Source: CBDFLD01 sp965249005 (GTDB taxonomy: Bacteria; Acidobacteriota; UBA6911). Taken from it: a stretch of DNA of 64,000 nucleotides. Location: the NCBI GenBank assembly GCA_965249005.1, contig CBDFLD010000020.1, forward strand, positions 62,001 to 126,000, written 5' to 3'. Position 1 is the stretch's first letter, and the number at the start of each line of letters is the position of its first letter. The notes under the pieces were generated by a model. It did not search any database. It was not told the origin of the DNA and was given only the letters and a program-made list of their open reading frames with translations. Positions 18,907-28,261 of the stretch are shown piece by piece. A program made the position numbers and the translations under genes.

Positions 18907-20622
18907 ATGACGACCGTTCAATGGCATTGCCGCCTGCTTTGCGGTTGCTTGGCGGCTTCGATCGTCATGCTGGCATCGGCCTGCAGCAAGGAGAGCCCCA
19001 GCGGCGATCGGTACACACAAGCCGTGATTAAGTTCGCCGACCGGGTGCTGACAGACGGACGCGACAAGTACGGTGGGGAGTCCACACCGCTGTTTGTCGA
19101 CGGGCTTCACGCGGACACGCTCGAGCCGGCCCGCTGGAAGAACAGCGGGGAAACCTGGGTGTTGTCGAACTTCGCCAGCCAGCAGCCGCTGGTCCGCGTG
19201 CTCGATGGACTCACGGCTCTGACCGGCGACGAGAAGTATCGCCGAGCCGCCGAAGAAGCGGCCCGCTGCGCCCTCGAGCGTCTCCGTACGCCAAACGGAC
19301 TGCTGTACTGGGGCGGCCACCTGGCCTGGGACCTCGAACAGGACAAGCCCGTGGGGCAGGGGAGAGACGCCCACGAGATGAAGAACCATCAGCCGTACTA
19401 CGAGCTTCTGTGGCGAGTTGATGCGGGGGCGACGCGGCGATTGATGGAGACCGTGTGGGCCGGGCACGTGTTGGACTGGTCGCTGCTGGACTACAATCGC
19501 CACGCTAGTGTGAGCACGGCGGTCCGACCGCAATGGCGCCACGACTTCGACGAAAGAACGGAGGTTCCATTCCCCGCGAAGGGGAACAATCTATCGTTCT
19601 GTCTCGTCACGCCGTCGCTGGCTCACTGTGGCGTGAAACTCGCCGTTCTCGGCAACCATCAAGACACGCTCAGGTGGACCCGCCGGCTGTTTTACCGATG
19701 GCGACAGGCGCGGGACCCGAAAACCGGCCTGAGCGGCGGACAGCTCAGCTACCGCGAACAAGACCGCGCTCACCAGGCACTGGGGCACGTTCACCCGGAT
19801 ATCAACGAGGCAAGGATTGTCGCCGCCTATCACCAGACCAGCCGGTATCATCACTTGCCTCTGGCCCAGATGCAGGCGGCGGAGGCGCTCTCCAAAGCGG
19901 GCGGCCGTTTGGCCGAGGTGGGGCGCGAACTGCTGCAATGGGCCTCCGAAGATCTGAAGGTCTACGCCCAGCAGTGCCACGATCCCAAAACGGGCCAGTT
20001 CATCGCCATGCTGACGGACGGCACCCCGCTGGATTGGCGAAAATCGAAAAAGGGCTACTACATCCCCGAATCATTCGCGCCTCAGGACCCCGACGGGTTT
20101 CTGATGTGGGGGTATGCTCTGGCTTTTCGGCTCACGCGAGATCCCGCCCATTGGCTGATGACAAAAAAACTGGGGCGGTCCATGGGCTTGGGCGACCTCG
20201 GCGGCGTAGAAGGGGGCGAGCGAGCGCTTCGCCTTGACACGGGTTGCGACGACTGGCGGCTGATCTATGCCTTGCTTGAACTGTACCAGGCCACCGAATC
20301 GCCTTCGCTACTTCTCTTGGCCTGCCGCATCGCCGACAACGCGTTGAAGATCCAGGCGCCTTCGGGTCTCTTCCCGCGCTCAGGCCGGAAGTACGCGCGC
20401 ACAGGCGACGAAATCCCCCTCGCCCTGCTGCACTTGGCGGCGGCGATCGAAGGCAATCGCGCGGAGCTTCCCGCCGCGACCTTCGACAGCCGCTTCTTCC
20501 ATTGCGAGTACCACGGTCCGCTGGCGCCGCACCAGCAGAAGCGCGACGACAAACGCACGTACGACCACAACGTGTTCTACGGACCTCCCGTCAGCGACAA
20601 TGATCCAAATTCGGTGTTTTGA
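18907..20622 (+). CDS. Lipoprotein with alpha/alpha-toroid carbohydrate-active domain
   Basis: 571 residues. A positively charged start, a hydrophobic core and the lipobox LASAC (Cys about 26) mark an outer-face lipoprotein. The body is helix-rich with regularly spaced WE, WASEDLK and YALAFRLTRDPAHW segments, as in AGE-epimerase, glucuronyl-hydrolase or pectate-lyase-like toroids; I cannot name the family exactly. GGAGAG precedes the ATG. It lies between the six-hairpin protein and GH127, so it probably acts on the same plant- or algal-type glycan at the cell surface. Downstream, a tail fossil of an UnbV gene separates it from the next gene. Confidence 0.65.
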   Translation: MTTVQWHCRLLCGCLAASIVMLASACSKESPSGDRYTQAVIKFADRVLTDGRDKYGGESTPLFVDGLHADTLEPARWKNSGETWVLSNFASQQPLVRVLDGLTALTGDEKYRRAAEEAARCALERLRTPNGLLYWGGHLAWDLEQDKPVGQGRDAHEMKNHQPYYELLWRVDAGATRRLMETVWAGHVLDWSLLDYNRHASVSTAVRPQWRHDFDERTEVPFPAKGNNLSFCLVTPSLAHCGVKLAVLGNHQDTLRWTRRLFYRWRQARDPKTGLSGGQLSYREQDRAHQALGHVHPDINEARIVAAYHQTSRYHHLPLAQMQAAEALSKAGGRLAEVGRELLQWASEDLKVYAQQCHDPKTGQFIAMLTDGTPLDWRKSKKGYYIPESFAPQDPDGFLMWGYALAFRLTRDPAHWLMTKKLGRSMGLGDLGGVEGGERALRLDTGCDDWRLIYALLELYQATESPSLLLLACRIADNALKIQAPSGLFPRSGRKYARTGDEIPLALLHLAAAIEGNRAELPAATFDSRFFHCEYHGPLAPHQQKRDDKRTYDHNVFYGPPVSDNDPNSVF

Positions 20623-20643
20623 ATAAGAGACACTTCGAGGCTG

Positions 20644-20694
20644 TCGGACCAGAATTTGATCAATGACCTTGCCGATCCCAATCCGAAGTGTAAA
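20644..20694 (-). pseudogene. Relic of an ASPIC/UnbV gene 3' end
   Basis: These 51 bases match 12486-12537 of the intact UnbV gene at about 90% identity, in the same orientation. One base is missing relative to the gene, so the frame is lost; the remains still encode the IDQIL-(I/V)-R strand of the UnbV domain. Nothing else of the second gene is present. The GH127 gene starts 57 bp to the right, where the body of the lost gene would have been. Confidence 0.8.
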
Positions 20695-20750
20695 TACTAA
20701 AAAGCAATGACGGAGTTTGAATATGGAATATTTCGGCAGGTGAAATAGAA

Positions 20751-20849
20751 ATGGCTGATGATCAGACAACCGGACGAGAGTGCTCGGAGGGGGTCCCTGT
20801 GGTTGGGGCGGTACTGTTTAGTGCGGCAGTCGCCTTGAGCCTCGTCGGC
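20751..20849 (+). repeat. Leader-coding copy shared with GH32 gene (23002-23100)
   Basis: The first 99 bases of the GH127 gene and the first 99 bases of the GH32 gene align without gaps at about 80% identity, giving MAD-x-x-TT-(G/R)-REC and a shared hydrophobic run ending in ALSLV. Similarity stops where the mature proteins, which are unrelated folds, begin. Confidence 0.85.
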
Positions 20850-22805
20850 TGCGTGCAAGGAGAACAGGATCGCAAAACGTTGTCAGAAACAATGATTCAG
20901 GTGAAACCAGAGGCTGTTGAACCCGCAGACTGGAAGCCGGGCGATCCTATTGGTTACATGCGCTCGGAGATCCCCGGGTTCGCCATGCCCCCCTACACGG
21001 GGGAGCGTTACGAGGCGTTGGTGCCCGACACGCTGGATATACAGGAGCGGGCCACGCTGGCCGTGAACGTTTTGACCGAGTCAGTGGACCCGCAGGCGGA
21101 TTATGAGATGTATTTTTCTGTCGCTATGAACAGGAACCCGCCACTCATGTGCCACAACGGCTCCAGTATTTGTCAAGCCAAGTTCATGGAGGCACTGCCC
21201 CTGATGCGCATGGTCAGCGGCAGTGAGCTCAACCTGGAGGAGGTGGATCGTCGCTGGATGGAGAGCGCACTGCGCAACCTGGCGCCGGATGGCACGTACT
21301 ACTACCCGCTGGGTGGACGGCCCTGGGCGGTTCATGGGCCCTGGCTCGAGGCGGCGGGCGGCTCGGAAGATAGGATCAGGGGTAAAGATCAGATTATCGT
21401 GCCCATTTCGAGCGGGCGCACTCTATCTGCCATGATGAACTATGCGCGCAGGGGCGATGCTTCCCTATGGAAGAAGGAAGCCGAGCGCATGGTCGACGGA
21501 CTGGTCGATCTCGCCGTGGACCAGGGCAGCTATGCCTTCTTTCATCCATCGAACCTTTATGCTGAGAAGGGCCCTACCGACGACCTTGGCATGTCGGGGC
21601 ACCCAGGCTGGTCGGCCCATGCGGCCTTTGTGGCCCTGGGGTTGGCGCACGTGTACCGCGAGATCGGCTACGAGCCGGCCAGGACCTTGGCCGGCAAGCT
21701 GCTGAACTACGTTGTAGATGTGCTTCACTACATTGAACCCGACGGGAGTTTCGGGCCGGCCGCCCAGGATCGCAAGCACTTTCACATGCATACCTACAGC
21801 CTGCTGGCCATGCTGGAGTACGCGCTGGGGACAGGCGACGACAAGATGCTGGAACTGTCTCGTCGCGGGTTCGAGCATGGCAAAGCCAACGGCGATGTGT
21901 TGCTGGGCTACTTCCCCGAGAACACCGGTGACGCCTTCATAAAACTTTATGGGATGCAGACCACGGAGCTCTGCGAGGTGGCCGACATGATCGCCCTGGG
22001 GCTTAAGCTTAGCGCAGCGGGGGCCGGCGACTACTGGGACGACGTGGATCGTTGGATACGCAACATCTTTGCCGAGGGGCAGTTGACCCCGGCAAAAGCC
22101 GTGCTACTGGAACGCTATGTTTCCTCCCTGCCTGTCACACCTGTGGATCATGACATGCTGATGCCTGACCGCTCACTACCGTCCGGCTACGGGACGACCG
22201 ATCGGGTTATCGAGCGCAATATAGGCGGGTTCGCCGGCTGGACGCAGCTCAATGACTGGGGCACCCCCGGCATCATGCACTGCTGCACGGGCAACGGTAC
22301 GCGCACTGTCTACTATATCTGGGATCATATCCTTACCTATGCCGACGGCAAGCTTCACGTGAACCTGCTTCTGAATCGGGCGTCGCCCTGGGCGGATGTG
22401 GACAGCCACATTCCGTATACGGGGCAGGTGGATGTGAAGATCAAAAAGGCCGTGGACCTGGCGGTACGCATTCCGGAGTGGGTAAAACCCGGCGCAACCC
22501 GCTGCCTGGTCTCCGGGACGAAACGCGCATTGAGGTTTGAGGGACGCTATGCGCAGGTGGGAGCGGTAAAGCCGCGGGATGTGGTCACGCTGACCTTCCC
22601 CATCGCCGAGCATACGGAGACAGTCTGGCACCCGCAGGATTTCGAAAAGCAGGGGCAGAAGTACACCCTACTCGTGAAGGGCAACACGGTTGTGGCCATC
22701 GATCCGCCGGGCCGGACATGCCCCTTCTTCCAACGCGGACACTACCGGGACAACAGTACCCGCTGGCGCAAAATCGAGCGTTTTGTCTCCAACGAGCGGT
22801 TATAG
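20751..22805 (+). CDS. GH127-like beta-L-arabinofuranosidase, lipoprotein
   Basis: 684 residues. The N terminus is a lipoprotein signal ending in LSLVGC (Cys about 34). The zinc-thiolate active site of GH127 (as in HypBA1: E-x-C and C-C) is present as E406-x-C408 and C511-C512 in HCCTGNG. The C-terminal beta-sandwich (LLLNRASPWADVDSHIPY, then VRIPEWV) also matches the family. It should release beta-L-arabinofuranose, or a related sugar, from glycans at the cell surface. Its leader is a copy of the GH32 leader, but the twin arginine has become Gly-Arg and a lipobox Cys is present. About 130 bp precede it, containing the UnbV relic. Confidence 0.88.
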   Translation: MADDQTTGRECSEGVPVVGAVLFSAAVALSLVGCVQGEQDRKTLSETMIQVKPEAVEPADWKPGDPIGYMRSEIPGFAMPPYTGERYEALVPDTLDIQERATLAVNVLTESVDPQADYEMYFSVAMNRNPPLMCHNGSSICQAKFMEALPLMRMVSGSELNLEEVDRRWMESALRNLAPDGTYYYPLGGRPWAVHGPWLEAAGGSEDRIRGKDQIIVPISSGRTLSAMMNYARRGDASLWKKEAERMVDGLVDLAVDQGSYAFFHPSNLYAEKGPTDDLGMSGHPGWSAHAAFVALGLAHVYREIGYEPARTLAGKLLNYVVDVLHYIEPDGSFGPAAQDRKHFHMHTYSLLAMLEYALGTGDDKMLELSRRGFEHGKANGDVLLGYFPENTGDAFIKLYGMQTTELCEVADMIALGLKLSAAGAGDYWDDVDRWIRNIFAEGQLTPAKAVLLERYVSSLPVTPVDHDMLMPDRSLPSGYGTTDRVIERNIGGFAGWTQLNDWGTPGIMHCCTGNGTRTVYYIWDHILTYADGKLHVNLLLNRASPWADVDSHIPYTGQVDVKIKKAVDLAVRIPEWVKPGATRCLVSGTKRALRFEGRYAQVGAVKPRDVVTLTFPIAEHTETVWHPQDFEKQGQKYTLLVKGNTVVAIDPPGRTCPFFQRGHYRDNSTRWRKIERFVSNERL

Positions 22806-23001
22806 CGTTGCGCGGTGCATTGGGAATGCGGCCGGCTCGCCCTGGGCGCGCGGGTACAGGTCGGGCGTAGGGATCCCAGGGTGGTGCTAATCAGTGCGCC
22901 CCGCCTATCACAACAAGAGCAAGTGGAAAACTCTCATCAAGACGATCGCCGAGTCGGATGACGTAAGGCGGTCATGAAAAACTGCGAAGGGAGTCATGCA
23001 A
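22806..23001. other. GH127-GH32 intergenic gap
   Basis: About 195 bases without a recognisable gene. The right end carries GGGAG, placed 8 nt before ATG 23002, which decides the GH32 start over the ATG at 22996. No clear promoter or hairpin was found. Confidence 0.5.
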
Positions 23002-24663
23002 ATGGCTGATAATGGGACAACCAGACGAGAGTGCTTGCAGCGGGTCACTGTGGTCGGAGCGGGACTGCTTGGCGCAGCACCCGCCTTGAGCCTGGTCGCC
23101 CCCGCTCGAGGACAAGATCCGAAAAATGTTGAGGAGCTGATCGGGAGCGCGAGGCAGTTGCGGGAGAAGTTCTGGACCGATCCGCAGCGACCCCGGTACC
23201 ACTTCATGGCGCCGGATGCTTGGCTGAACGATCCGAACGGTTCATTCTACTGGAAGGGAAGATACCACGTACTCTACCAGCATAACCCTCAGGGGGCCTA
23301 CTGGGTACCGGAGATGCAGTGGGGCCACGCGTCGAGCGCCGATCTGGTCCACTGGGTACACCATCCTATCGCGCTGGCGCCGACGCCCGGTGGGGACCAC
23401 GTCGGAGTCTGGAGCGGTGGTGGTGTCGTAAACGACGGCGTGCCGACAGTGATGTACTACGGACGAGGCGGGAACTGGAAACAGGGCAGCGGTGGAATCT
23501 ACATCGCGACGAGCCGTGACGATGAACTTCTCACCTGGACCAAGTCCCCGGAGAACCCCGTTATCAACAACGAAACGTTCGGGGATGACTTTGGGATCCA
23601 CGACTGGCCGTTCTACCAGGATCCGTGCGTCTGGAAGCACGGCGAGTTCTTTTATGCCCTCTGTGGCTCGCGCGAAAAAGACGGTGGCGGCGATGTGGCG
23701 CGCCTCTTGAAATCGCCTGACATGGTCCACTGGGAGTACCTGGGTCCCTTCTATAAGTCGGAGAGGCGGTGGACGGAACCCTTCGAGGACTGCGCCGTAC
23801 CGAACTTCTTCCCGCTGGGCAACAAGCACATGCTGCTTTTCTCAAGCCACACGTTAGGCGCTCAGTACTACATCGGACGGTACCAGGACGAGCGGTTCTA
23901 CCCCGAGCGCCACGGCCGGATGGTCTGGCCCGGAGGATGCGGCGTCCTGGCGCCAAATACCATCCTTGACGATAAGGGGCGCCGGCTGATGTTCGCATGG
24001 ATGGCGGAGAACCGGATGGCTGACGTTCAGCGGGCGTTCGGCTGGGCCGGAGCGCTGACGATTCCCAGGGTTCTAACATTAGGCGAAGACGGGAACTTGC
24101 GCATCGACCCTGTGCCGGAGCTGGAGATTCTCAGGTACAACCACCGCAGCAGGAAAAGCATACCTCTGTCGGGGGGCGCAGAACTCATCTTGGAAGAGAT
24201 CCGTGAAGACTGCCTCGAGCTTGCCGTCGAGATGCGTCCGGGCAGCGCACGGCAGTTCGGTGTGAATGTGCGATGCTCTCCAGGCGGTGAAGAGCGGACC
24301 CGCATCGTCTGCGACCCCGCCGCCGGCACGCTGTCGGTGGACTTCGGCAAGTCCAGCCTGGACACGAATCTGAGCTACCCGGGAAAAGGAATACCCGGCG
24401 GTATGGGCCGGACCGGCCATGAGCGATACACCGGCGCGCCAAGGGCCCAGGTGGCGCCGTTTGAGTTGAACCCGGGAGAGCCGCTCAAGCTGCGGGTGTT
24501 CCTGGATCGCTCCGTTCTGGAGGTGTATGCAAATAGCCGGCAATGCCTGACGCAGAGGATATACCCCACCCGGAGTGACAGCCTAGGTGTCAGCCTGTTC
24601 GCCTCTGACGGCGACGTCGAAGTTCGTTTGGTGGAAGCTTGGGACATGCATGGGATTTGGTGA
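23002..24663 (+). CDS. GH32 glycosidase (levanase/fructan beta-fructosidase type), Tat-exported
   Basis: 553 residues with a Tat leader (TTRREC, then a hydrophobic core ending near ARGQD). GH32 signatures follow: W74-L-N-D77-P-N-G with the nucleophile D77, the QDPCVW block with transition-state stabiliser D207, and F-E262-D-C264 in place of the usual E-C acid/base motif. A C-terminal beta-sandwich ends with FLDRSVLEVYAN, characteristic of GH32. It hydrolyses fructans or sucrose-like fructosides outside the cytoplasm. The extra Asp between E262 and Cys is a variant worth noting. ATG 23002 is favoured by ribosome-site spacing. The GH95 gene follows after 39 bp. Confidence 0.93.
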   Translation: MADNGTTRRECLQRVTVVGAGLLGAAPALSLVAPARGQDPKNVEELIGSARQLREKFWTDPQRPRYHFMAPDAWLNDPNGSFYWKGRYHVLYQHNPQGAYWVPEMQWGHASSADLVHWVHHPIALAPTPGGDHVGVWSGGGVVNDGVPTVMYYGRGGNWKQGSGGIYIATSRDDELLTWTKSPENPVINNETFGDDFGIHDWPFYQDPCVWKHGEFFYALCGSREKDGGGDVARLLKSPDMVHWEYLGPFYKSERRWTEPFEDCAVPNFFPLGNKHMLLFSSHTLGAQYYIGRYQDERFYPERHGRMVWPGGCGVLAPNTILDDKGRRLMFAWMAENRMADVQRAFGWAGALTIPRVLTLGEDGNLRIDPVPELEILRYNHRSRKSIPLSGGAELILEEIREDCLELAVEMRPGSARQFGVNVRCSPGGEERTRIVCDPAAGTLSVDFGKSSLDTNLSYPGKGIPGGMGRTGHERYTGAPRAQVAPFELNPGEPLKLRVFLDRSVLEVYANSRQCLTQRIYPTRSDSLGVSLFASDGDVEVRLVEAWDMHGIW

Positions 24664-24702
24664 TCCGGTTTCGGTGTTCGGATAAAGACTGGCAATCAAC
24701 TG

Positions 24703-27051
24703 ATGGTTGCATCCCTAAAGCTGCCTGTGGAAAGTGACACCAAGACCATGATCTACGGCGGGATAGGCGTTGAGCGCCTTTCCCTCAACGAAGACACCCT
24801 GTGGTCTGGTCGGCCAAGGTCTTACGCCCTGCCTGAGGCCAAGACGGCTCTGGCTGCGGTCCGGCAGGCCCTGTTTGCTGATGATTTCGAAAGCGCCACC
24901 CGGCTCTGCCGCAAACTCATGGGGCCGTATACGCAATGCTATTTGCCGGCCGGAAATCTGCGGATCTACTTCAGGCACGATGGCATCCCGGAACAGTATC
25001 GCCGCGAACTGGACCTGCAGGATGCGCTGTGCAGGGTTTCGTATCGATGTGGGGCGGTGATGCACACACGGGAATTGTTTGTCTCGTTTCCCGACCAGCT
25101 GATGGTGATGCGCCTGCAGGCCTCGCAGCCGGGAAGTATCTGCTTCTCTGCCCATTTCGACAGTCTGCTGCGAGGCTTTCAGCGGCATGCGAATGAAAGT
25201 ACCCTGGTCTTCAGCGGCGAGGCACCGGTACATGTCGATCCGCATTATTACCCACGCTCCCAGATCGTGTACGAGGACGAAGCCGGAACCGGCATGCGGT
25301 ACCAGATGCGCCTCGAGGTGCAAACGGGCGGCGGCTGGTGTCGCTGCACGGATGCCGGTTGCACGGTACACCAGGCCGACACCGTGGAACTTCGCCTCAG
25401 CATCGCTACAAGCTTTGCGGGCTTCGACCGCGATCCGCTGAGCACTGGCGTCGACCCCGAGGCTCGCGCGGTTGATGCCTTAAGCGCCGCTGCAGACAAG
25501 ACCTTCGAAGAACTCCGCGCCCGGCATGTGCAGGACTACCGGGAGCTGTACGATCGCTGCGGACTCTGGCTCGGCAACGCGCCCGATCATGCGGAGGATA
25601 CCGTGACCCGATTGCGGAAGACTTCCGACGACTTGCCCCCGGCCCTCGCCGCGCTTTATTTCAACTACGGACGGTATCTCCTGATGGCCTGCTCCCGCGA
25701 AGATTCCCGCGCGGCCAACGCTCAGGGCATCTGGAACGAGCATTTCCAGGCGCCGTGGAGCAGCAACTACACGACGAACATAAACCTGGAGATGAATTAC
25801 TCGGCGGCGGAAACAACCGGCCTCGGCGAGTGCCATCAGCCGCTGTTCGATCTGATCAGGGTCCTGTCGGTGACCGGACGCGAGGCTGCTGCGAACTACG
25901 GCTGTCGAGGCTGGTGCACCCACCACAATACCGATCTCTGGGGATTGGCCTGCGCTGTCGGGGATTTCGGCCGGTTTCGAATCGACCAGGGTGGAGGCAA
26001 CCCGCGCTGGGCCTGCTGGCCCATGGGAGGCGCCTGGCTCTGCCGCCACCTTTGGGAACACTACCGGTTCAGCCTTGATGGCGATTTCCTGAGGAAGACG
26101 GCCCTGCCGCTGATCAAGGGAGCTGCCCGCTTCTGTCTCGACTGGCTGGTGGAATACGAGATCGACGGCCAAACCTGGCTGGTGACCGCTCCGGCGACTT
26201 CACCGGAGAACTCTCCGACACTACCGGACGGCACTCCCGCTACGGTCAGCATTGCCACCACGATGGACATGGCAATTACGCGGGAACTTTTCAGCTGCAC
26301 ACTCGATGCCATGGCGGCCGCCGGTGAGCATGAGGATGCCTTCGGCCACGAAATCGCTGCGGCGCTGCCACGTTTGTTTCCATACCGCGTTGGTGCCGCG
26401 GGGCAACTGCAGGAGTGGTTCCGAGACTGGGCTGAGTTGGATCCGCACCACCGGCATCTCTCTCACCTGTACGCCCTTTATCCCTCCGACATGCTACAGC
26501 CGGGGCGAGACCTGGAGTTGATCAACGCGATCCGGAACAGCCTGGAGCGGCGGGGCGACGACGCCACGGGGTGGTCCTTGGCCTGGAAGGTCTGTCTGTG
26601 GGCCAGGCTGCTCGATGGCGATCGTGCTTGGCGCCTCATAGGCATGGCCCTGCGTCTGGTGGAAGATAGCGACATGTCCGCCATGGGAGGAGGCGTCTAT
26701 GCCAATCTCCTCGATGCTCACCCCCCGTTTCAGATTGACGGCAACTTCGGCATAACGGCGGGCATCGCGGAGATGCTGCTACAGAGCCATCGTAAGGAGC
26801 AGAACGATGACGACGGCCTGGTCGTGCTGGATATCCTTCCTGCATTGCCGGCAGCGTGGCCCGAGGGGAAGGTGACGGGACTACGGGCCCGGGGTGGCTT
26901 CGAGGTCGACATGGCCTGGCAAGCCAGACGACTCACGTCGTTGGTTGTGCATGCTGTCAAAGATGGCGAATGTATCGTCCATGCCAATGGCCGGACCCGG
27001 CACCTGGACCTGCGCGCCGGCGATGCCCGGAAAGTCGAAATGGATGACTGA
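24703..27051 (+). CDS. GH95 alpha-L-fucosidase/galactosidase-like enzyme, short N terminus
   Basis: 782 residues of GH95 type: the N-terminal block YGGIGVERLSLNEDTLWSG, the catalytic NINLEMNYSAAE (about 355-366), the ATSPENSP loop (about 496-503) with the acid Glu, and PPFQIDGNFG (about 673-682). The family acts on terminal alpha-1,2-L-fucose or alpha-L-galactose. Unusually, the first beta segment (normally W-x-EALP-x-GNG-x-LGA before YGG) is replaced by a short unrelated start, and no signal peptide is seen. The gene may be 5'-rearranged or the protein cytoplasmic. It is the last gene of the glycan locus, 19 bp from the convergent AbiEii stop. Confidence 0.9.
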   Translation: MVASLKLPVESDTKTMIYGGIGVERLSLNEDTLWSGRPRSYALPEAKTALAAVRQALFADDFESATRLCRKLMGPYTQCYLPAGNLRIYFRHDGIPEQYRRELDLQDALCRVSYRCGAVMHTRELFVSFPDQLMVMRLQASQPGSICFSAHFDSLLRGFQRHANESTLVFSGEAPVHVDPHYYPRSQIVYEDEAGTGMRYQMRLEVQTGGGWCRCTDAGCTVHQADTVELRLSIATSFAGFDRDPLSTGVDPEARAVDALSAAADKTFEELRARHVQDYRELYDRCGLWLGNAPDHAEDTVTRLRKTSDDLPPALAALYFNYGRYLLMACSREDSRAANAQGIWNEHFQAPWSSNYTTNINLEMNYSAAETTGLGECHQPLFDLIRVLSVTGREAAANYGCRGWCTHHNTDLWGLACAVGDFGRFRIDQGGGNPRWACWPMGGAWLCRHLWEHYRFSLDGDFLRKTALPLIKGAARFCLDWLVEYEIDGQTWLVTAPATSPENSPTLPDGTPATVSIATTMDMAITRELFSCTLDAMAAAGEHEDAFGHEIAAALPRLFPYRVGAAGQLQEWFRDWAELDPHHRHLSHLYALYPSDMLQPGRDLELINAIRNSLERRGDDATGWSLAWKVCLWARLLDGDRAWRLIGMALRLVEDSDMSAMGGGVYANLLDAHPPFQIDGNFGITAGIAEMLLQSHRKEQNDDDGLVVLDILPALPAAWPEGKVTGLRARGGFEVDMAWQARRLTSLVVHAVKDGECIVHANGRTRHLDLRAGDARKVEMDD

Positions 27052-27070
27052 CCCAACACTACACTGTATG

Positions 27071-28261
27071 TCAAATTCTTACCGGTCCTATCGATGTCAG
27101 TTCGATCTCGAAACGCGGGACAAAGGTCTGACTCGTAACCTGCGCCCCTTGCATGCGATCTACGCGATAGCTGCGGTGTTCATCTTTGTCGATGTTGTGA
27201 GCATGCAGAATGATGTTGTCATCTCTGGTGTGGCGTAGCGAATACGGTTCGATGATCCTTGTTGAACCTTGATAGACAAGCTCAACACATAGCCGGTTGG
27301 ACGCGGCGAAACGAATAATTTCAAGATAGGACTGGGCCGTGCCGGATATGGGCAAACGCAGAGTGCGCTCCCGGATGATTTCTTCACCAGCAGCTTTCGC
27401 ATAGGCTGCGGGAATCACCGGTGCGGCCCCACCCTCAAGCCAAGCGAAAAACGCGGGCAACTCGTCCCAGAACGTCTCAACCGGCGGCAGCGCGGGTAGC
27501 TGGTGCGCCAGCATTGTGCTCCAGCCACCTTCCAGATCTGCTTTGTATGGTTGCAGATCGGCTAGAACAGGAAGACCGATGCCCTTGAATTCGCATTTTT
27601 TACGTAGCACGTCGAGAAGCACAGCAGCAGGCCTGGCATAGTCATTTCGGAACAGATTTACGACATCGTAGAGATCACGCGGACGTGCCCGTTCGGCGAG
27701 CGCTCTGACTTTCTCGCCGAACGCCTCTTCATAGGCATAGGATTGCACAGTGATGCCGTCATCAGGAGCGTCGGTGTACGGATGAAAGACCAATGATCGA
27801 ACTGGTGGCAGAACGACGCATTCATCTGAGGTCAAGTCCAGTTTGATCCGCGGCATGCTTTTTCCGCGCGGCGACACTGGGCCTTGGTAGCCAATTTTGG
27901 CCTGACAGGATTTCCCACCACGGGGATTCGTATAGATATCGAACTGCTGGAAATCAGATGGCAGTTCGATGCCGGTTACTTCATAGATGCGCTCACCAAT
28001 CCCAGCGAATACTCCTTTTAAAAAGTCGGCATCAAGATGAGAATCATCGGTGAGTGTGAAATCGAGGTCCTCGGAAAAACGGTAGGTTTCAAAGAAGCAC
28101 TTCTTCAGACATGTACCCCCCTTGAATACCCAACTTGTCGCCAGCGCGTCGTGACTGGAGATGCCCCATAACATCCACCCCAGGACATAGTCTTTCTCGA
28201 CCATGTGTGGATTGAGCCCCAGCGCGGTTGCGATATCGATGATCTCGCGTTTATCAATCAC
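27071..28261 (-). CDS. abiEii: AbiEii/AbiGii-family nucleotidyltransferase toxin
   Basis: Toxin of a type IV AbiE module, a DNA-polymerase-beta-fold nucleotidyltransferase (PF08843). Motifs are GGT-C-LKK (48-54) and DLDF (65-68), preceded by the family start VEKDYVLGW. GTG 28261 is chosen: it overlaps the antitoxin TGA (GTGA), has GGGGAG seven bases upstream and gives the usual IDKREI beginning; a further ATG at 28327 would overlap the antitoxin by 70 bp. 396 residues, about 100 longer than classical AbiEii, with an extra C-terminal WYL-like region (RLCVELVYQGS, IEPYSLRHTRDD) that may sense a ligand or nucleic acid. The toxin is expected to be held by AbiEi. Confidence 0.9.
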   Translation of the reverse strand: MIDKREIIDIATALGLNPHMVEKDYVLGWMLWGISSHDALATSWVFKGGTCLKKCFFETYRFSEDLDFTLTDDSHLDADFLKGVFAGIGERIYEVTGIELPSDFQQFDIYTNPRGGKSCQAKIGYQGPVSPRGKSMPRIKLDLTSDECVVLPPVRSLVFHPYTDAPDDGITVQSYAYEEAFGEKVRALAERARPRDLYDVVNLFRNDYARPAAVLLDVLRKKCEFKGIGLPVLADLQPYKADLEGGWSTMLAHQLPALPPVETFWDELPAFFAWLEGGAAPVIPAAYAKAAGEEIIRERTLRLPISGTAQSYLEIIRFAASNRLCVELVYQGSTRIIEPYSLRHTRDDNIILHAHNIDKDEHRSYRVDRMQGAQVTSQTFVPRFEIELTSIGPVRI

